A stretch of 64,000 nt of DNA from Prorocentrum cordatum (GCA_963575745.1 CAUYUJ010007224.1:1036234-1100233); one strand, 5' to 3'; positions 9,789 through 20,870 are shown, numbered from the stretch's first letter. Made by a program: numbers and translations. Notes: generated by a model not told the origin, from the letters alone.

Positions 9789-12700
9789 TCACTCATCCTC
9801 CTCATCTCCGTCCTCGTCGGATGCCCCGCCGCCGAGCTCCTGCAAACGGTTCAAGAGGGACTGGCGAGTGCCACTCTTCGTGCCCGTGGGTTTGGCTGCG
9901 GCCGGCCTCCTCTTGAGCACCGCCGGGGGCTCGACGTCTTCGCCATCGTCATCTTCCTCTCCGTTGTTGCCAACCTCCTCCTCATCCTCGGGCCCATCCT
10001 TATCACCATTGTTGCTGTCGCCGGACACGAGCTTGGCAGCTCTGGGGACGAACATGCTGTCGGACTCGTCAGTGAATTTCTGGAATATGCGGTGCGACAA
10101 GCACTGGTTGAGCAAAGTGGCGTGGGCTTCGGTATAGCAGATGGCCATGTACGGTATGCCAGCCTCAATGCAAGACACTGCCCATTCTGGGCTCACCGGG
10201 GTCATGTCAATAACCGCTTTACAAGGGTCCGCAAGTGCGTTGCACAGAAGTGAATTGGCATTTTTTCTTTCCCTAGGCTCCATCTAGAAGGGTTCTTACT
10301 CTCTGGGCTTAAAGGGGCCGGGGAGTGGAAAGCGCCCCGGGCGGTTCCCCCAGTGTCCGCCCCGCGGTTCCCCCGGCTACGTCCCCTTAGCTTTAGCTTT
10401 ACCATTAGCTTTAGCTTTAGCTTTAATTTTAGCTTTAGCTTTAGCTTTAGCTTAGATTTAGCTTAGCTTTAGTTTAACTTTAGCTCAGTTTTAGCTTAGT
10501 GCTAGCTTAACGTTAGCAGAGCTGTAACTTAGCTTTATCTTAAATTTAGCTTAGCTTTAGCTTAGCGTTAGCTTAGCTTTAGCTTAGCTTTAGCTTAGCT
10601 TTAGCTTAGAATTAGCTTAGCTGTAGCTTAGCTTTAGCTTAGCTTCAGTTCAGCTTTAGCTTAGCGTAAGCTTAGCGTAAGCTTAGAGTAAGCTTAGCTG
10701 TAGCTTAGCTGTAGCTTAGCTGTAACTTAGCTTTAGCTTAGCTTTAGCTTAGCTTTAGCTTAGCTCTAACTTAGCTTTAGCTTAGATTTAGGTTCGCTTT
10801 AGCTTAGCTTTCGCTTAGTTTTAGGTTAGCTTCAGCTGAGCTTTAGCTTAGCTTTACCGTTACTGCTAATGCTGTTTTCCTAGGGGCTCCAACTCCTAGG
10901 TAGGGTCGCACTGGGATAGTTCTTTTCATCATCTCCTGTATCATCCCATCATCCCTTCACCGATCCCATCTTCCCTCCCTCCTAGCTTGACCTTCGGGCG
11001 CCGGCCCAATCGCCAGGCCCCTGGCGCCCCCCCAGCTGCCACCGGCAGCCCGAAGGCGTGCCCCTCCCCATTCGAGGGCAAGCAGGAGGGTGAGGAGGGG
11101 GAAGCGGAGGATCAGGAGAGTGAGGAGGAGGACAAGGATAATGAGGATTACGAGTACAAATATGATGATGAGGAGGAACATGAGAAGGGGCAGGGGTAGA
11201 AGGACGAGGAGAAGGAGAAGGAGAAGGACCACGAGGAAAAGGAGGTGGAAGAGGAAGAGAAGAGGGAGGAGGATAAGGAGGAGGAGGAGGAACAGGAGGC
11301 AAACAGGACGGGGCAGGCGCATCGGCGAAAGCCTCAGGATAAGAATGAATGAACTCCGACGAGATCGTATCGATCATCGTGTGCCAGCTGGAGGGCTCGT
11401 AGTCTGTGTCCAGGCGCCGCTTCTTGGCTGGGGCCCCGGCGTCCGGGATCTCCTGGGCTCCGCCTGTGGCAACACGCATGGGGCCGTAGAGATCTTTCTT
11501 GTCACTGTACTTCAGCAGCCACTGAGACTCATATGACGGGAGGCCTACTGGGCCAATCATGGTGCCAGCATTCGTACATTGGTCGAAGTGTTTGCGCTTC
11601 TTCTTGGCAGGCTGATATTCGTCAGAGCTCACCACGTAGACCGTCTCCAATTGCTGCAGCACGTGCCCGTCCTTCAGGCGCGCGTACCTTGACTCCATGG
11701 CAGATTCAGAATAATGGAGGTGGCAGGTCTTGTAGGACTTCTTCAGGGCCTTACCGTCGTGGGTCTGGAACTGGTTAAGGATGGGCCCCCGATTGCCCTG
11801 CAGGCCACCATCAAAGACCAGCCATGCATCACCGTCGTCCAGGACGCCTGCGCCGCCAGCACGAGTACTGTTGACTGCCTGGATCCGCCCACCCTGCAGT
11901 TGCAAACTAACAGCGCTGAAAAGCGATTACGATTTTCCCCTTCCCCTACATCCTCCATATCACGCCGCGCTGCCCTCGCCAAACCCACTAGCCTTCCGGG
12001 CGTAGGTGGTCTAAAGAGCTTCCTCTTCAAACCCCCTTCTGTCCCTTCGGGGAGTGGTTTACCCCTCCCCGATGCTCCCTCCCTCCCTCCCTTGGACCTG
12101 GGCGAGACGCCCCTCGGAGGGTACGTGTTCGCCCAAGATGGCTCCAAGAGGGACTCAGGGAACCCAAGATGACCTCCAAGTTGGGTCAAGACAGCCCAAG
12201 ATGCCTCAAGTTGGCTCCATAGATGCTCCAAGAGGCCCCAAGGACGTTCCAAGACGGCTCCAAGAGGCCTCGACATCTTCAAGGATGCCTCGAAGAAGCC
12301 AGAATCCTTCCCAAACCTATGGAAAAACAGGATGGTTTGCTGTCTCCATTGTTAGCGTCCAGCAGCCATCCTGGGCCTCAAGATGGCTCCAAGATTGCCC
12401 AAGAAGGCCCCGAGAGAGACCCGGAGAGCCCCAAGACGGCCCCACGAGCGCCCAAGAGCGCCCCAAGAGGCGACTTCTGGGGATCCCAAGGGGGGGGGGT
12501 CAGTAAGGGAACCTTTCTCACGTGATCGATCTTCTCCAAGATGGCCCCAAGAGCGCTCCCCAGGATCCCAAGAGCGCCCCAAGATGGCCCTAAGAAGCGC
12601 CCAGACGGCCTCACGAGGTGCCCACGATACCTCCAAGAGGCCCGCAAAGGGCCCCAAGAGGCTTCAAGAGGATCCCCGAGGCACCCAAGATGTTCCCCAG

Positions 12701-15700
12701 AGGCCTCCAATAAATCCCAAGAGAAATCCGAGGATGCTCTTCTCACTCCTCCTACTTCTCATCCTCCTCCCTCTCCTCCACCATCCTCCCCCTCTTGGGG
12801 CATCGAATGGTTTCCCATTGTTCTTCTGCGTGCCCCCGTACTTCCCTTATCACCTTGACTCCCCTGGACATCGTGTCTGGATGGGCTGGTGGGGATACGC
12901 GAAGCGTCAACAATTTGCGACATAAATGGGTATAGGCCGGCGGTGTTGGCAACAGCCATTGAATGAGCTTCTTGAGGCGTTCCGCCCTGAACGGCGGCAG
13001 CCTCAGGTGAGGCGTGGAGACGCTCTCCCCGGCCAACTTGTTGTCGTACACGACGAGGATCTTCTTGTTGTCGTCTCCGCGCAGGGTGCCGACGAACGAC
13101 CCGCCCATCACCCGTGCGCACGTCGCAGGGCTGTTCCCTTCCACCAGGAGAGAGCAATGATCCGCCACCTTCTGACAGGCCAACTTCTCAAGCTGGCGCA
13201 ACTCATCTTTGTCAGTGTCACTCAGCGAAGACAGCTTGGCCAACACTTTGAACTTCTGCTCCAGCGCCTCCTTGATGCCAGCAATCTGGTCCCCCAGGGT
13301 GGAGGCGAGCGTTGCCGCATCCTGCTTGTCGACCACGAAGCCGCTGGCCACGGCATGCTCGGCCGCCTCATCCATGGGAACCTCTGGGACCGATGGCCTG
13401 CTGGACTCTGGAATCGTGCCAAGGTGGCTGTGGCACCCTGACAGGAGCTTGTCAAGGTCAACTTTCACCTCGTCCTTCTCAAAGAACTCTTCGCACGTGG
13501 TGTTGAACCTGGTGCCGCTGCGGATGGCTGTGTCGTACTTGACCCCGTAAACAATCTCCCCGATAAATATGATGAGGTACTGCAAGGCCTTGGGGAAGCC
13601 GTGCAGCCACTGGCGGCTCACTGTCTGGCTGTCGTAGCCAAACCACGACCGATACACGGCGTGGGATGAGAACAAACCAGATACTTGATCCTTCATGTCA
13701 GGTTGGAAACTGAGGCCGCCGAGGATGGAGCTGATGCAGTGCTGCTTCAGGGACCTGCGGTACATGTAGATGTCGCACGCCCCTTTGTTCTGAGCCTGAC
13801 CTTTGCCAGAGAGCATGCGGACACTAAAGTAGGACTGATGGTGCGTGCCGTTCTTGATCTCATCTGAGACAGCGTGCAGGATCCACCTGCGCGGCACGAG
13901 GCACAACAACAACGCAACATCTGGAAGAGGGAGAGGAGGTGCAGGGAGCGGGGGAGGATAGCCAGGGGAAAGGCTCGGGAGGAACGGGCGGAGGAGGAGA
14001 CGGGGATGAGGAGGAGGAGGAGAAGGACGATAAGGAGATTGTGAGGACAGCTTAGAGCGGCCACTTTGAGTGGCGTGGCGCTGCGGCTCGCGGGCTCCCA
14101 GGAGAGGCGGGCAAGGAAGAGGAGAAGGAGGATGAGGACGAGGAGAAGGAGGAAAAGGATGAGCAGGATCGTGTCAAAGGCAGCGGTTCAGTGAGAAAAC
14201 TGGGCAGGGTCCTTCGTCATTGCCCCTCCTCCCTGGGAGGAGCATCCCTCATCCTCCTCCTCGTCCTTCTCTTCCTCCTACTCCTCCTTGTCCTCCTCCC
14301 TCCTCACACTCCCTATCCTCCCTCTTTGCCGTGGGCTACCCAAGTACCTCGCGTTGGTGAAGGATGTGTCCGAGCGGCCAACCTTCTTGACCACAGCTTC
14401 CAATTTATACACAGAATCCCACGGCGTGTGCTTGCCCCAGAAAGACTCCGCCTCCATGACCACCGACCGGCATTCAGGATCGCACAAAAGGCGATTCCAC
14501 ACTGTCATGGAGGCGTCCACCATGCCTGGCGAGATGGCCTCCGCCATCGGGCTGAGCTGGACCTTCTCCGACCACGCCTTGGAGATAGCCTCGGGGTCCA
14601 TGTTGGTCCCAGTTTCAGCTTCCTGCTTCTCTTTCCAGATCGCCAGTTCAAAGATGCGCTGGACTGGGGACCGGTACATAGTGGCGTACTTCGTTCCAAT
14701 GGACTCACGCAGATTTATTGATTTCCAGTAGAGGTCATTGACGTTCTCGCACATCACGAACTCCAGTGGCACTGACAGGGCCGCACGACGCCACAAGGTG
14801 GCCCTGTCCATAAGCTCATCCCCCTGGCTGTCCTTCAAGTGCTTCGCGGCCCCCAGGTAGAAGGCGAAAACCATCTCCTTCGGGGTGCTGCGTGAAGTAG
14901 GGTGTGCAATGTCGACTGCTTGTCGCTCTGCGTATCCCTGGAGATCCTGAGAAGCAACTCGCATGGGCATCGTTTCAAACAATGCCCATGCAAGTTGCTT
15001 CTCGGAATCTCCAGGGATATCTCTTGGAAGCTTGTTGGGGGCCACGTGCAGCGTCTTGGGGGCCTCTTGGCAGTCCCAGGGGCCTTTTGGAGCGTCTTGG
15101 GTGCCCCGGGGGGTCTCGTGGGGCCTCTTCGGGGTGTCTTGGGGGCCTCGTTGAGGCATCTCGGTCGCCTCTTGGGGCATCCTGGACGCATCTTGGGACC
15201 ATCGTGGTTGAAATCGATCAAAGAAGGTAGGAGCTTCTATCAGGGCCCGCCTTCGGGAACGCCTAGGATCATCGCCTCTTTGGGCCGCTCTTGGGGCGCT
15301 TTTGGAGCGCCCTTGGGCTCTATCGGGGCAGTCTCGGGGCTCTTCGGGGCCTCTCTCGGGGCCCTCTTGGGCCCTCTTAGAGCCTTCTCGGGGCCTCGGA
15401 AAGCCATCGAAAGCAACAAGGCGAGAAGGCAACACTCATTGATTGTCCTCAGGTGTTTGAAAGAGTGTGGCCTATTGATTGCCTCCTGGGCAGGATCCTT
15501 GGCCACTTCGGGCCGTCGTGGAGGGGCCTTGGGACCTCTTGGAACAGATTGGAAACCATGTTGAACAATCTTGGGCCATTTTGAGTGCTCTCTAAGGCCC
15601 ACATGGAGCCATCTTGGGCCATCTTGGACACTCCAACCCTTCGGGGAACGCCCAATCCAGGTCCAGGGGTTGATGGAGTAACTGGTTTGCGGACCGCTGT

Positions 15701-16750
15701 CCAGACCTTTCAAAGGCCCCAGCGAAAGCAAGAACAAGTTGCCCAAGAGCTGTAAGACAAAATGTTGCCAGATGGAGGGCTCCCCGTCACCGAGGAAACC
15801 AAAAACAAAAAGGGCTGCCAAAACGACCCAACCTTGTCCACTACCTTCCCCTGATGGGCCACACGGCGCCTCCGCCCTGCTCCTCCTCTTCCTCCTCATT
15901 TTTGTTCTTTGTCTTGCTTCTCTCTTCAACTTGGGAAAAGGTTGTCCGTCCCTCCTCCTGTTCGTTTTCCTCCTCCCCCGTATCCTCCTCCTCTTCCCTC
16001 CTCCTCCGCCTCCTCCTCCCCCTCCTCTCTCTTCACTTCCCCTCTTCATCCTCATGATCGTCGTCGTCCTCCTCCTCCTTCTCCTCCTCCTCCTCCTTCT
16101 CCTCCTCCTCCTCCGCATGCTCCTCCTCCTCCTCCTCCTCCTCTTCCTCCACCTCCGCCCCCTCCTTCTCATCTTCACCATCATCATCAGTTTGGTAGCC
16201 ACTGGTCCTCTGGGCTGATCCGCATCAGGCGGCCGAAGGTCTGGGAGGGGTCTGCAGGCTCGTAGACGCCCACCGTGATGTTGTCGGGGAACACAGTCGG
16301 AGGCTCGCTGAACAGGTCCTGTTCGAGGCGCTCCACGGACGCCACGTTCACCGGGACCGAAGACATGTTCAGCGAGGACGTCAGATCTACCCACCACAAG
16401 TTGCCGCCAGCGATATACTTGCCAAGAGACTTGAGCGCAGTCGCGCAAGACTCGCCATCATACGCGGCCATGTGGCCATCACCAGCAGCGATGTCGCCCG
16501 GCAGCGCTCGATGGATGTCACTGAAAGGGGCCAGCGACTCCAAGTAGGCCTTGGCCTCGACCACCCTGCTCACGATGGAGGCGTTGGCATCGGTGGTCGG
16601 GAGCTGCGCGGCAGGGCCTGGGCCAGCTTGGGAAGGCGCCCCAGCCTGCCCGCGGCCGCCGCCGCCATTGCCTCCGGAGCCTCCTCGGCCTCCACGGCCG
16701 GCGGTGCGACCGCCGCGGCCGCCGCCACGAGCACCGGCACCACGGGCCAT
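9789..16750 (-). CDS. Gene A: five-exon protein of unknown function
   Basis: Exons in order: 16750 to about 16200; 14946-14348; 13886-12938; 11893-11361; 10272-9789. Reading phases agree across the last three introns. Intron 2 is GT-AG (CGAG/GTACTT). Intron 3 needs a GC donor. Intron 4 is GT-AG, its acceptor being the CCTAG/G edge of the TAGCTT element. The exon 1 donor is uncertain. Exon 1 begins with ATG and an RGG-rich segment. Exons 2-4 are mixed alpha/beta-like with a KKRK cluster (PAKKKRKHF). Exon 5 encodes AVIDMTPVSPEWAVSCIEAG, which loosely resembles the AdoMet-binding motif of N6/N4 DNA methylases but lacks the G-x-G, then an acidic tail with KRRPAAAK. About 1,040 residues in all. 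I do not recognise the family; nuclear localisation is inferred from the basic clusters only. Confidence 0.7.
10273..10918 (+). mobile_element. TAGCTT-repeat composite element, copy 1
   Basis: Conserved left flank (CTAGAAGGGTTCTTACTCTC, then GGCCGGG and CGCCCCGGGCGGTTCCCCC), a core of about 470 bp of TTTAGCTTAGC-type hexamer/undecamer repeats, and a conserved right flank (TTTACCGTTACT, then CAACTCCTAGGTAGGGTCGC). CCTAGG boxes sit near both ends. Copy 2 lies at 28176-28892 in the same orientation. In gene A this element forms the 3' part of intron 4 and its outer CCTAGG supplies the acceptor AG. Confidence 0.85.
11083..11300. repeat. (GGA)n tract in gene A intron 4
   Basis: Purine-rich triplets on the + strand between exon 4 and the TAGCTT element. 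Confidence 0.85.
12003..12910 (+). mobile_element. Introner-like repeat in gene A intron 3
   Basis: One end is GTAGGTGG followed by a C-rich segment with a CCTTCGGGG hairpin. The body is degenerate CCCAAGAGGCC/CCAAGATGGCC units. The other end is GGATGGGCTGGTGGGGATAC then GCGAAGCGTCAA. A near-equivalent copy fills part of a gene B intron (23939-24923), sharing internal landmarks such as GAAGCCAGAATCCTTCCCA and TGATCGATCT near CTCCAAGATGGCCCCAAGAG. It occupies nearly the whole intron between exons 3 and 4. Confidence 0.8.
13915..14190. repeat. (GGA)n tracts in gene A intron 2
   Basis: Two purine-rich blocks (13915-14040 and 14105-14190) on the + strand, followed by a CTC-rich block to 14330. 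They fill the intron between exons 2 and 3. Confidence 0.85.
14933..15019. repeat. 87-bp near-perfect palindrome at the exon 2 acceptor
   Basis: Arms 14933-14975 and 14977-15019, centred on 14976, with about four or five mismatches in 43 bp. One arm is the 5' end of gene A exon 2 (encoding LQGY); the other is its inverted copy in or at the edge of the preceding intron. The preferred acceptor (CTTCTCAG/GATCTC) lies within the hairpin. Confidence 0.85.
15025..15625 (-). repeat. Degenerate repeat island in gene A intron 1
   Basis: CTTGGGGCCTCTTGGG-type units on the + strand (CCCAAGAGGCC on the gene strand), matching the body of the introner-like repeats. Confidence 0.75.
15950..16185. repeat. 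(CTC)n tract in gene A intron 1
   Basis: Pyrimidine-rich CTC/CTT triplets on the + strand immediately downstream of exon 1 in gene orientation. Poly-Leu and poly-Pro frames here are artefacts. Confidence 0.9.
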
Positions 16751-16905
16751 TGCTTGTATGTCTGGGAGTACAGACGCGTACTGATTCTGACGTCGAGCAA
16801 GCTCGGAGCTCCGAACAGAACAGCTGCGGGAGTGAGGAGTGTCAGGAACACATTGGGTTAGCTTCCCGAGTTAGTTTTTTACAGGTGATTGCCCGTAAAA
16901 GGTTC

Positions 16906-17750
16906 TTGACGCTTCGCGTATCCCCACCAGCCCATCCAGAATTGATCGCCAGTTTTCTTGAGGCCTCTTTGGAGGCTATCTTGAGCCATGCTCGGCTAGA
17001 GGCTGTCGGAGGCTATCTTGAGCCTGCTCGGCTATCTTGGGCCATCTTGAGGCTGTCTTGAGGTTTCTTGGAGGTCTGTCGGAGGCTATCTTGAGTCATG
17101 CTTGGCTATCTTATGCCATGCCTATCTAGGGCTCTCTTGGAGCCATATTGGGCCAAACAGGGCGGGGTGGAGGGTCTGTGGGGAGAGGCTGGGATGCCTC
17201 TTGGGGTCAGCTTGGGCCCCATGGCTCAAAAAGAGGAGGTCCCTCAATTAGCATCGCCCCCTCGGAGGCTCTCAAACGGCATCTTGGGGCCCTCTTGGAG
17301 CGCTCTCGGGCGCCTATTGGGCGATCTTCGGGCCGTCGTTGGCCTTCTTGGGCCCTTCTTGGGCCTCTTTTGGGCCATCTAGAGGCCATCTTGAGGCTTC
17401 CAAAGCCCATCGGAAGCGAAGCGGCGATAATGCTAAAAACATAGATTTTCCCTAGACTTTTGAAAGGTTTTGGCATCTTGGAGGGCGCCGTGGAGGGCTC
17501 GGAGGGCACTTGGATCCGTCTTGGGGCTGTCTTGGGGCCTCTTGGGGGTATGTCGGAGGCTATCTTGACCCATCTTGAAGTAGCATGGGCCATCTTGGAG
17601 GCCATCTTGCGACTTTGAAGCCCTCTTGGAACCTTCTTGGGCCATCTTGGACGCTGCGGCGCCTCCGCCCCCCCCCCCCCCCCATCCAGGCCCAGGGGAG
17701 GGGGTAGGGGGAGGTTTAGAGAGAAGAAAAAACCGTGTTATGCCACCTAA
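16906..17750 (-). mobile_element. Introner-like repeat, opposite orientation
   Basis: Begins TTGACGCTTCGCGTATCCCC then ACCAGCCCATCCAGA, continues with CTTGAGGC/CATCTTGGGCC units, and ends in a C-rich run and CCACCTAAG, matching the GTAGGTGG end in reverse. It lies upstream of gene A; no exon flanks are recognised. Confidence 0.65.
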
Positions 17751-17789
17751 GCCCAGAGGGCTGGTGGGACTAACTCGTTCGTGGGGTCT

Positions 17790-18200
17790 TGGGGCCCGCT
17801 TGGGACCCTCTTGGAGCTCTTATCTAGGTCCCTTCCTTAGAGCCATCAACATAGCATCTTGGGGCGATATTGGGCGCTCTTGGGGCAGTCTTGATGGCCT
17901 TTCGGGCCCTTCTTGGAGCTCTATTGGGTCATCTTGGGGCCGCGCTGAGGCCTCAAGAGCGCATCGGAAGCGAAAGGCGAAACGTCCAAAAACACTGGTT
18001 CTCCGTGCGGTTTTGAAGGATTGTGGCCTCTCGGGGAGGTCGAGGGGTCCTCACAAGCATTTGGATCAGTAGTGCGGTCTTCTTGGAGCCTCTTGGAGAC
18101 ATGTTGCTAGCTATCTTGAACCATGTTGGACTATCTTAAGCGATATTGGAAGCCATCTTCTCTAAGGCCCTCTGGGAGCCATCTTGGGCCATCTTGGGCG
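17790..18200 (-). repeat. Degenerate CATCTTGGGCC repeat island
   Basis: Further CTTGGGGC/CATCTTGG units on the + strand, related to introner bodies. No gene is seen. Confidence 0.65.
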
Positions 18201-18301
18201 CCCTGACGACTCGCGGCCGAATGGGCGGCCCGCAGAAGGAGGCGCAAAACGAACGCTTAAGGACACCGATACGTCTTGATCATTTTTTTGTGAGCCTTCT
18301 T

Positions 18302-18322
18302 CTTGAGCCAAAATGGCTACGT
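18302..18322 (-). other. Dinoflagellate spliced-leader sequence (relic)
   Basis: On the - strand this matches 20 of the 21 SL positions compared, including the whole CCATTTTGGCTCAAG core. The single difference is at the 5' end. It is embedded in a repeat also found at 19440-19520. No SL RNA gene structure (Sm site, downstream SL intron) is visible, so it is most likely a reverse-transcribed mRNA relic. Confidence 0.85.
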
Positions 18323-18429
18323 AAGAGGACGGGACGACATCGTTTGACCGCATGTCACACAAAGGGGCACAAGCTCGGAGCAGCGAACACAACTGCTGCA
18401 GGAGGTGAGGAGTACCAGGAGCAATATCA

Positions 18430-18535
18430 TGAGCAGGGGTGATTAGCACCAGGAGCAGGAGCAGCAGTTACAGAATTGAGCAGTGCCATGAGCAGAAGCA
18501 GGAGCAGGGGAGGGTTGCTCAGCACATGCTGCCAT
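18430..18535. repeat. GAGCAG short-repeat cluster
   Basis: Repeated AGGAGCAG/ATGAGCAG units between the SL-bearing repeat and the large palindrome. No coding signal. Confidence 0.6.
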
Positions 18536-18664
18536 CGTCAGGGGGCCCATCGACAAAAGGCCTCATAGCCTTGTGCGTGCTTTTGTATGGGGGGAGACGG
18601 ATGCGACACCATGATCCTTATGGCGAGGTCGGCCACGGCGCGCGATCGCCCGAGACTGGACCTG

Positions 18665-18891
18665 CTGTGCTAAGAGGGTGTATATTTTACACATGGCCTT
18701 ACAACAGTCGGGGACGTCCCCGACTGTTGTAAGAGGGTGTATTTTCAATGTCGGCATTGTTGTAAGGCCATGTGTAATTTACACATGGGCTTACAACAGT
18801 GGCCAAACCTCGAAGACACCCTCTTACAACAGTCGGGGACGTCCCCGACTGTTGTAAGGCCATGTGTAAAATATACATGCCCTTAGCGCAG
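18665..18891. repeat. 227-bp palindrome containing two perfect 36-bp palindromes
   Basis: Symmetric about base 18778. Each arm carries AAGAGGGTGT/ACACATGG sequence and a perfect 36-bp palindrome (18698-18733 and 18823-18858) with core GTCGGGGACGTCCCCGAC. The centre is CCATGTGTAA-T-TTACACATGG. Arms are near-identical, allowing a long hairpin or cruciform. Confidence 0.9.
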
Positions 18892-18974
18892 CGTCACCAT
18901 TTTTCAGCTTCTCATCGGTGGCCGAGCGCTGACCCGAGGGCCCAACGTCAAACGACATGCCATCAGGCCTTTCA

Positions 18975-19380
18975 CAATGGGGGACATCCCCAACCTTATG
19001 GCTTACGCAGTCGGGGACGTCCCCGACCGCGTAAGGCCTTACGCAGTCGGGGACGTCCCCGACCGCGTAAGGTTCATCTACTTGAAAAGACATGCCCTTA
19101 CAACAGTCGGGGACGTCCCCGACCGTGTAAGGCCTTACGCGGTCGGGGACGTCCCCGACCGCGTAAGGTTTATCTACTTGAAAAGACATGCCCTTACAAC
19201 AGTCGGGGGCGTCCCCGACCGCGTAAGGCCTTACGCGGTGGGGGGGCGTCCGGGCTTACGCGTTCGGGGACGTCCCCGACCGTGCATGGGCTTACGCGGT
19301 CGGGGACGTCCCCGACCGCGTATGGCCTTACGCGGTCGGGGACGCCCCCGACTGTTGTAAGGGCATGTCTTTTCACAGTT
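18975..19380. repeat. Array of GGGGACGTCCCC hairpin units
   Basis: About nine hairpin units, most of the form TTACGCGGTCGGGGACGTCC then CCGACCGCGTAA. They are separated by GGCC or by a repeated spacer (ATCTACTTGAAAAGACATGC). Several units are perfect palindromes; others have one or two changes (for example GGGGGCGTCCCC near 19203). The core is the same as in the 227-bp palindrome. Confidence 0.9.
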
Positions 19381-19479
19381 GGGCCGACGTTGTGTAACAC
19401 GATGTCTTACTAAATGCTTGTGTATTTCTGCCGGCCCTCTGGGCAACATGCGGTCTAACGATGTCTGTTCGGTCCTCTT

Positions 19480-19500
19480 TCGTGGCCGTGTTGGCTCAAG
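19480..19500 (+). other. Degenerate spliced-leader relic
   Basis: Matches 17 of 21 SL positions and ends TTGGCTCAAG. The flanking CATGCGGTC-AACGATGTC upstream and AAGA-GGCTCAC downstream match the flanks of the SL copy at 18302-18322, so both belong to one dispersed repeat. Confidence 0.7.
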
Positions 19501-19555
19501 AAGACGGCTCACGAAGAAGATCAGAAGAAGGCTCAATACGTCTCGACGCCTCCTC

Positions 19556-20229
19556 GGGACCCCCCCCCCCCTCGCCTGGACCTTGACGGGCGGGGGGCGT
19601 GAATCGCCACGGCGTCCAAGACGGCCCAAGATGGTTCCAAGATGGTATCAGAAAGCCAAAGATGGCCTCCAAGATAACACAAGATAGCCCAACATGGCTC
19701 ACAATAGCTATCAACATACCTCCAAGATGCAGCCAACAAGGCCACAAGACGGATCCAACTGTTGTTGGAGACCCATCAGGATTTCTCGGAGAAGCCGAAA
19801 TCCTTCAAAACCGTTTGGACGTCTCGCCTTTTCGCTTCCGATGCGCGTTTGAGGCCTCAGCGTGGCCCCAAGATGGCCCAATTGAGCTCCAAGAAGGGCC
19901 CGAGAGGCCATCGAGCCTGCCCCAAGCGCGCCCAAGATCGCCCCCATGGGGCCCCAATAGTGCCCCAAGATGCTATGATGATGGCTATTCTGGGGGGAGC
20001 TAGCTAAGGGACCTTCCCTCGTTTGATCGATGGCCTCCAACATGGCCCCAGGATGCCCTCCGAAGCCCGGCTGAAAGCCCTGCGAGAGTTCCAAAAGGGC
20101 CCCAAGAAGGCTCCATGACCCCCCCAAAAGAAACCCAAGAGGGCCCAATCTGTCTCTTCATTCCATTTCCCGTCAACTCTCATGGGCAGGTCTTCTGAAT
20201 GGGCTGGTGAGGATTCGCGAAGCGTGAAG
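19556..20229 (+). mobile_element. Introner-like repeat, degenerate copy
   Basis: C-rich left part (CTCGCCTGGACC near 19574), body of CCAAGATGGC units, the landmark GAAGCCGAAATCCTTC at 19787, and right end AATGGGCTGGTGAGGATTCG then CGAAGCGTGAA (20198-20229). The GTAGGTGG end is not recognisable. Confidence 0.6.
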
Positions 20230-20234
20230 ACTTA

Positions 20235-20870
20235 ATGCACTCTCTTACACCAGCCACGGGTATAGACTTAACGTTGCTGTGGGGCAACATCTCCATGGCA
20301 TGGTCGCTTACGTGGCTTGATGTTTGGCACAAGCAGGTGGGGCCACAATCAAGGATCTCCGGATCAACCCTGGCACGATCAGGAGAACAAGGCACGGGTC
20401 GCACCCTACTCCGGGTAGATGGCACCCACAGCTCCGATGTACCGTTGAGCAGTGGGCCACCACATGCTGGTTTGCCGCAGTGTTCCCACCTCCCCTCGTG
20501 ACGTTTGTATACCCCAAACAGTTAGACATTGCACTGTTGACGTGCAACCTACATAGTGCAACGCGCGAGGCTAAGCATGTTGATCGATGTGGTGCATGTA
20601 GTCAGCGCTAGTTACGTAGCGCGGGCGTGTCCGACGGCTTCGCGGCACAACATGTGCAGTGCAAGCTATGTGATGCAACATTTGCAGTGTGAGCTATGAT
20701 GGGCACTAGTATATATGCAAGGTGCGTTGTGTTAGCTAGCAGCAAGCAGCAACTGCCAGCCACCAAGCAAAAGCCCACCATGCAAAAACATTGTAGACCA
20801 ACCAGAGTGAAACCTATAATGCAAGCACTGGTTGGGGAACACAGTTCTGTGGCAGCCAATTTCTTTCCTC
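20235..20870. other. No recognisable gene
   Basis: Less GC-rich than its surroundings. An 88-codon frame at 20235-20501 (+) from an ATG matches nothing I know. GTGCAG/ATGTGCAGT short repeats lie near 20650-20690. Confidence 0.4.

Noticed and set aside
10380-10860. Telomere-like repeats
   Set aside because: The TAGCTT units differ from TTTAGGG and the block is internal with conserved unique flanks on both sides.
17096-17110. SL-like CTTGAGCCATGC... series at 16985-17110
   Set aside because: Part of the degenerate repeat; the ATGGCTACGG half of the reversed SL is missing.
18975-19380. CRISPR array
   Set aside because: Repeats are palindromic and spacers are also repeats, the host is eukaryotic, and no cas-like gene is present.
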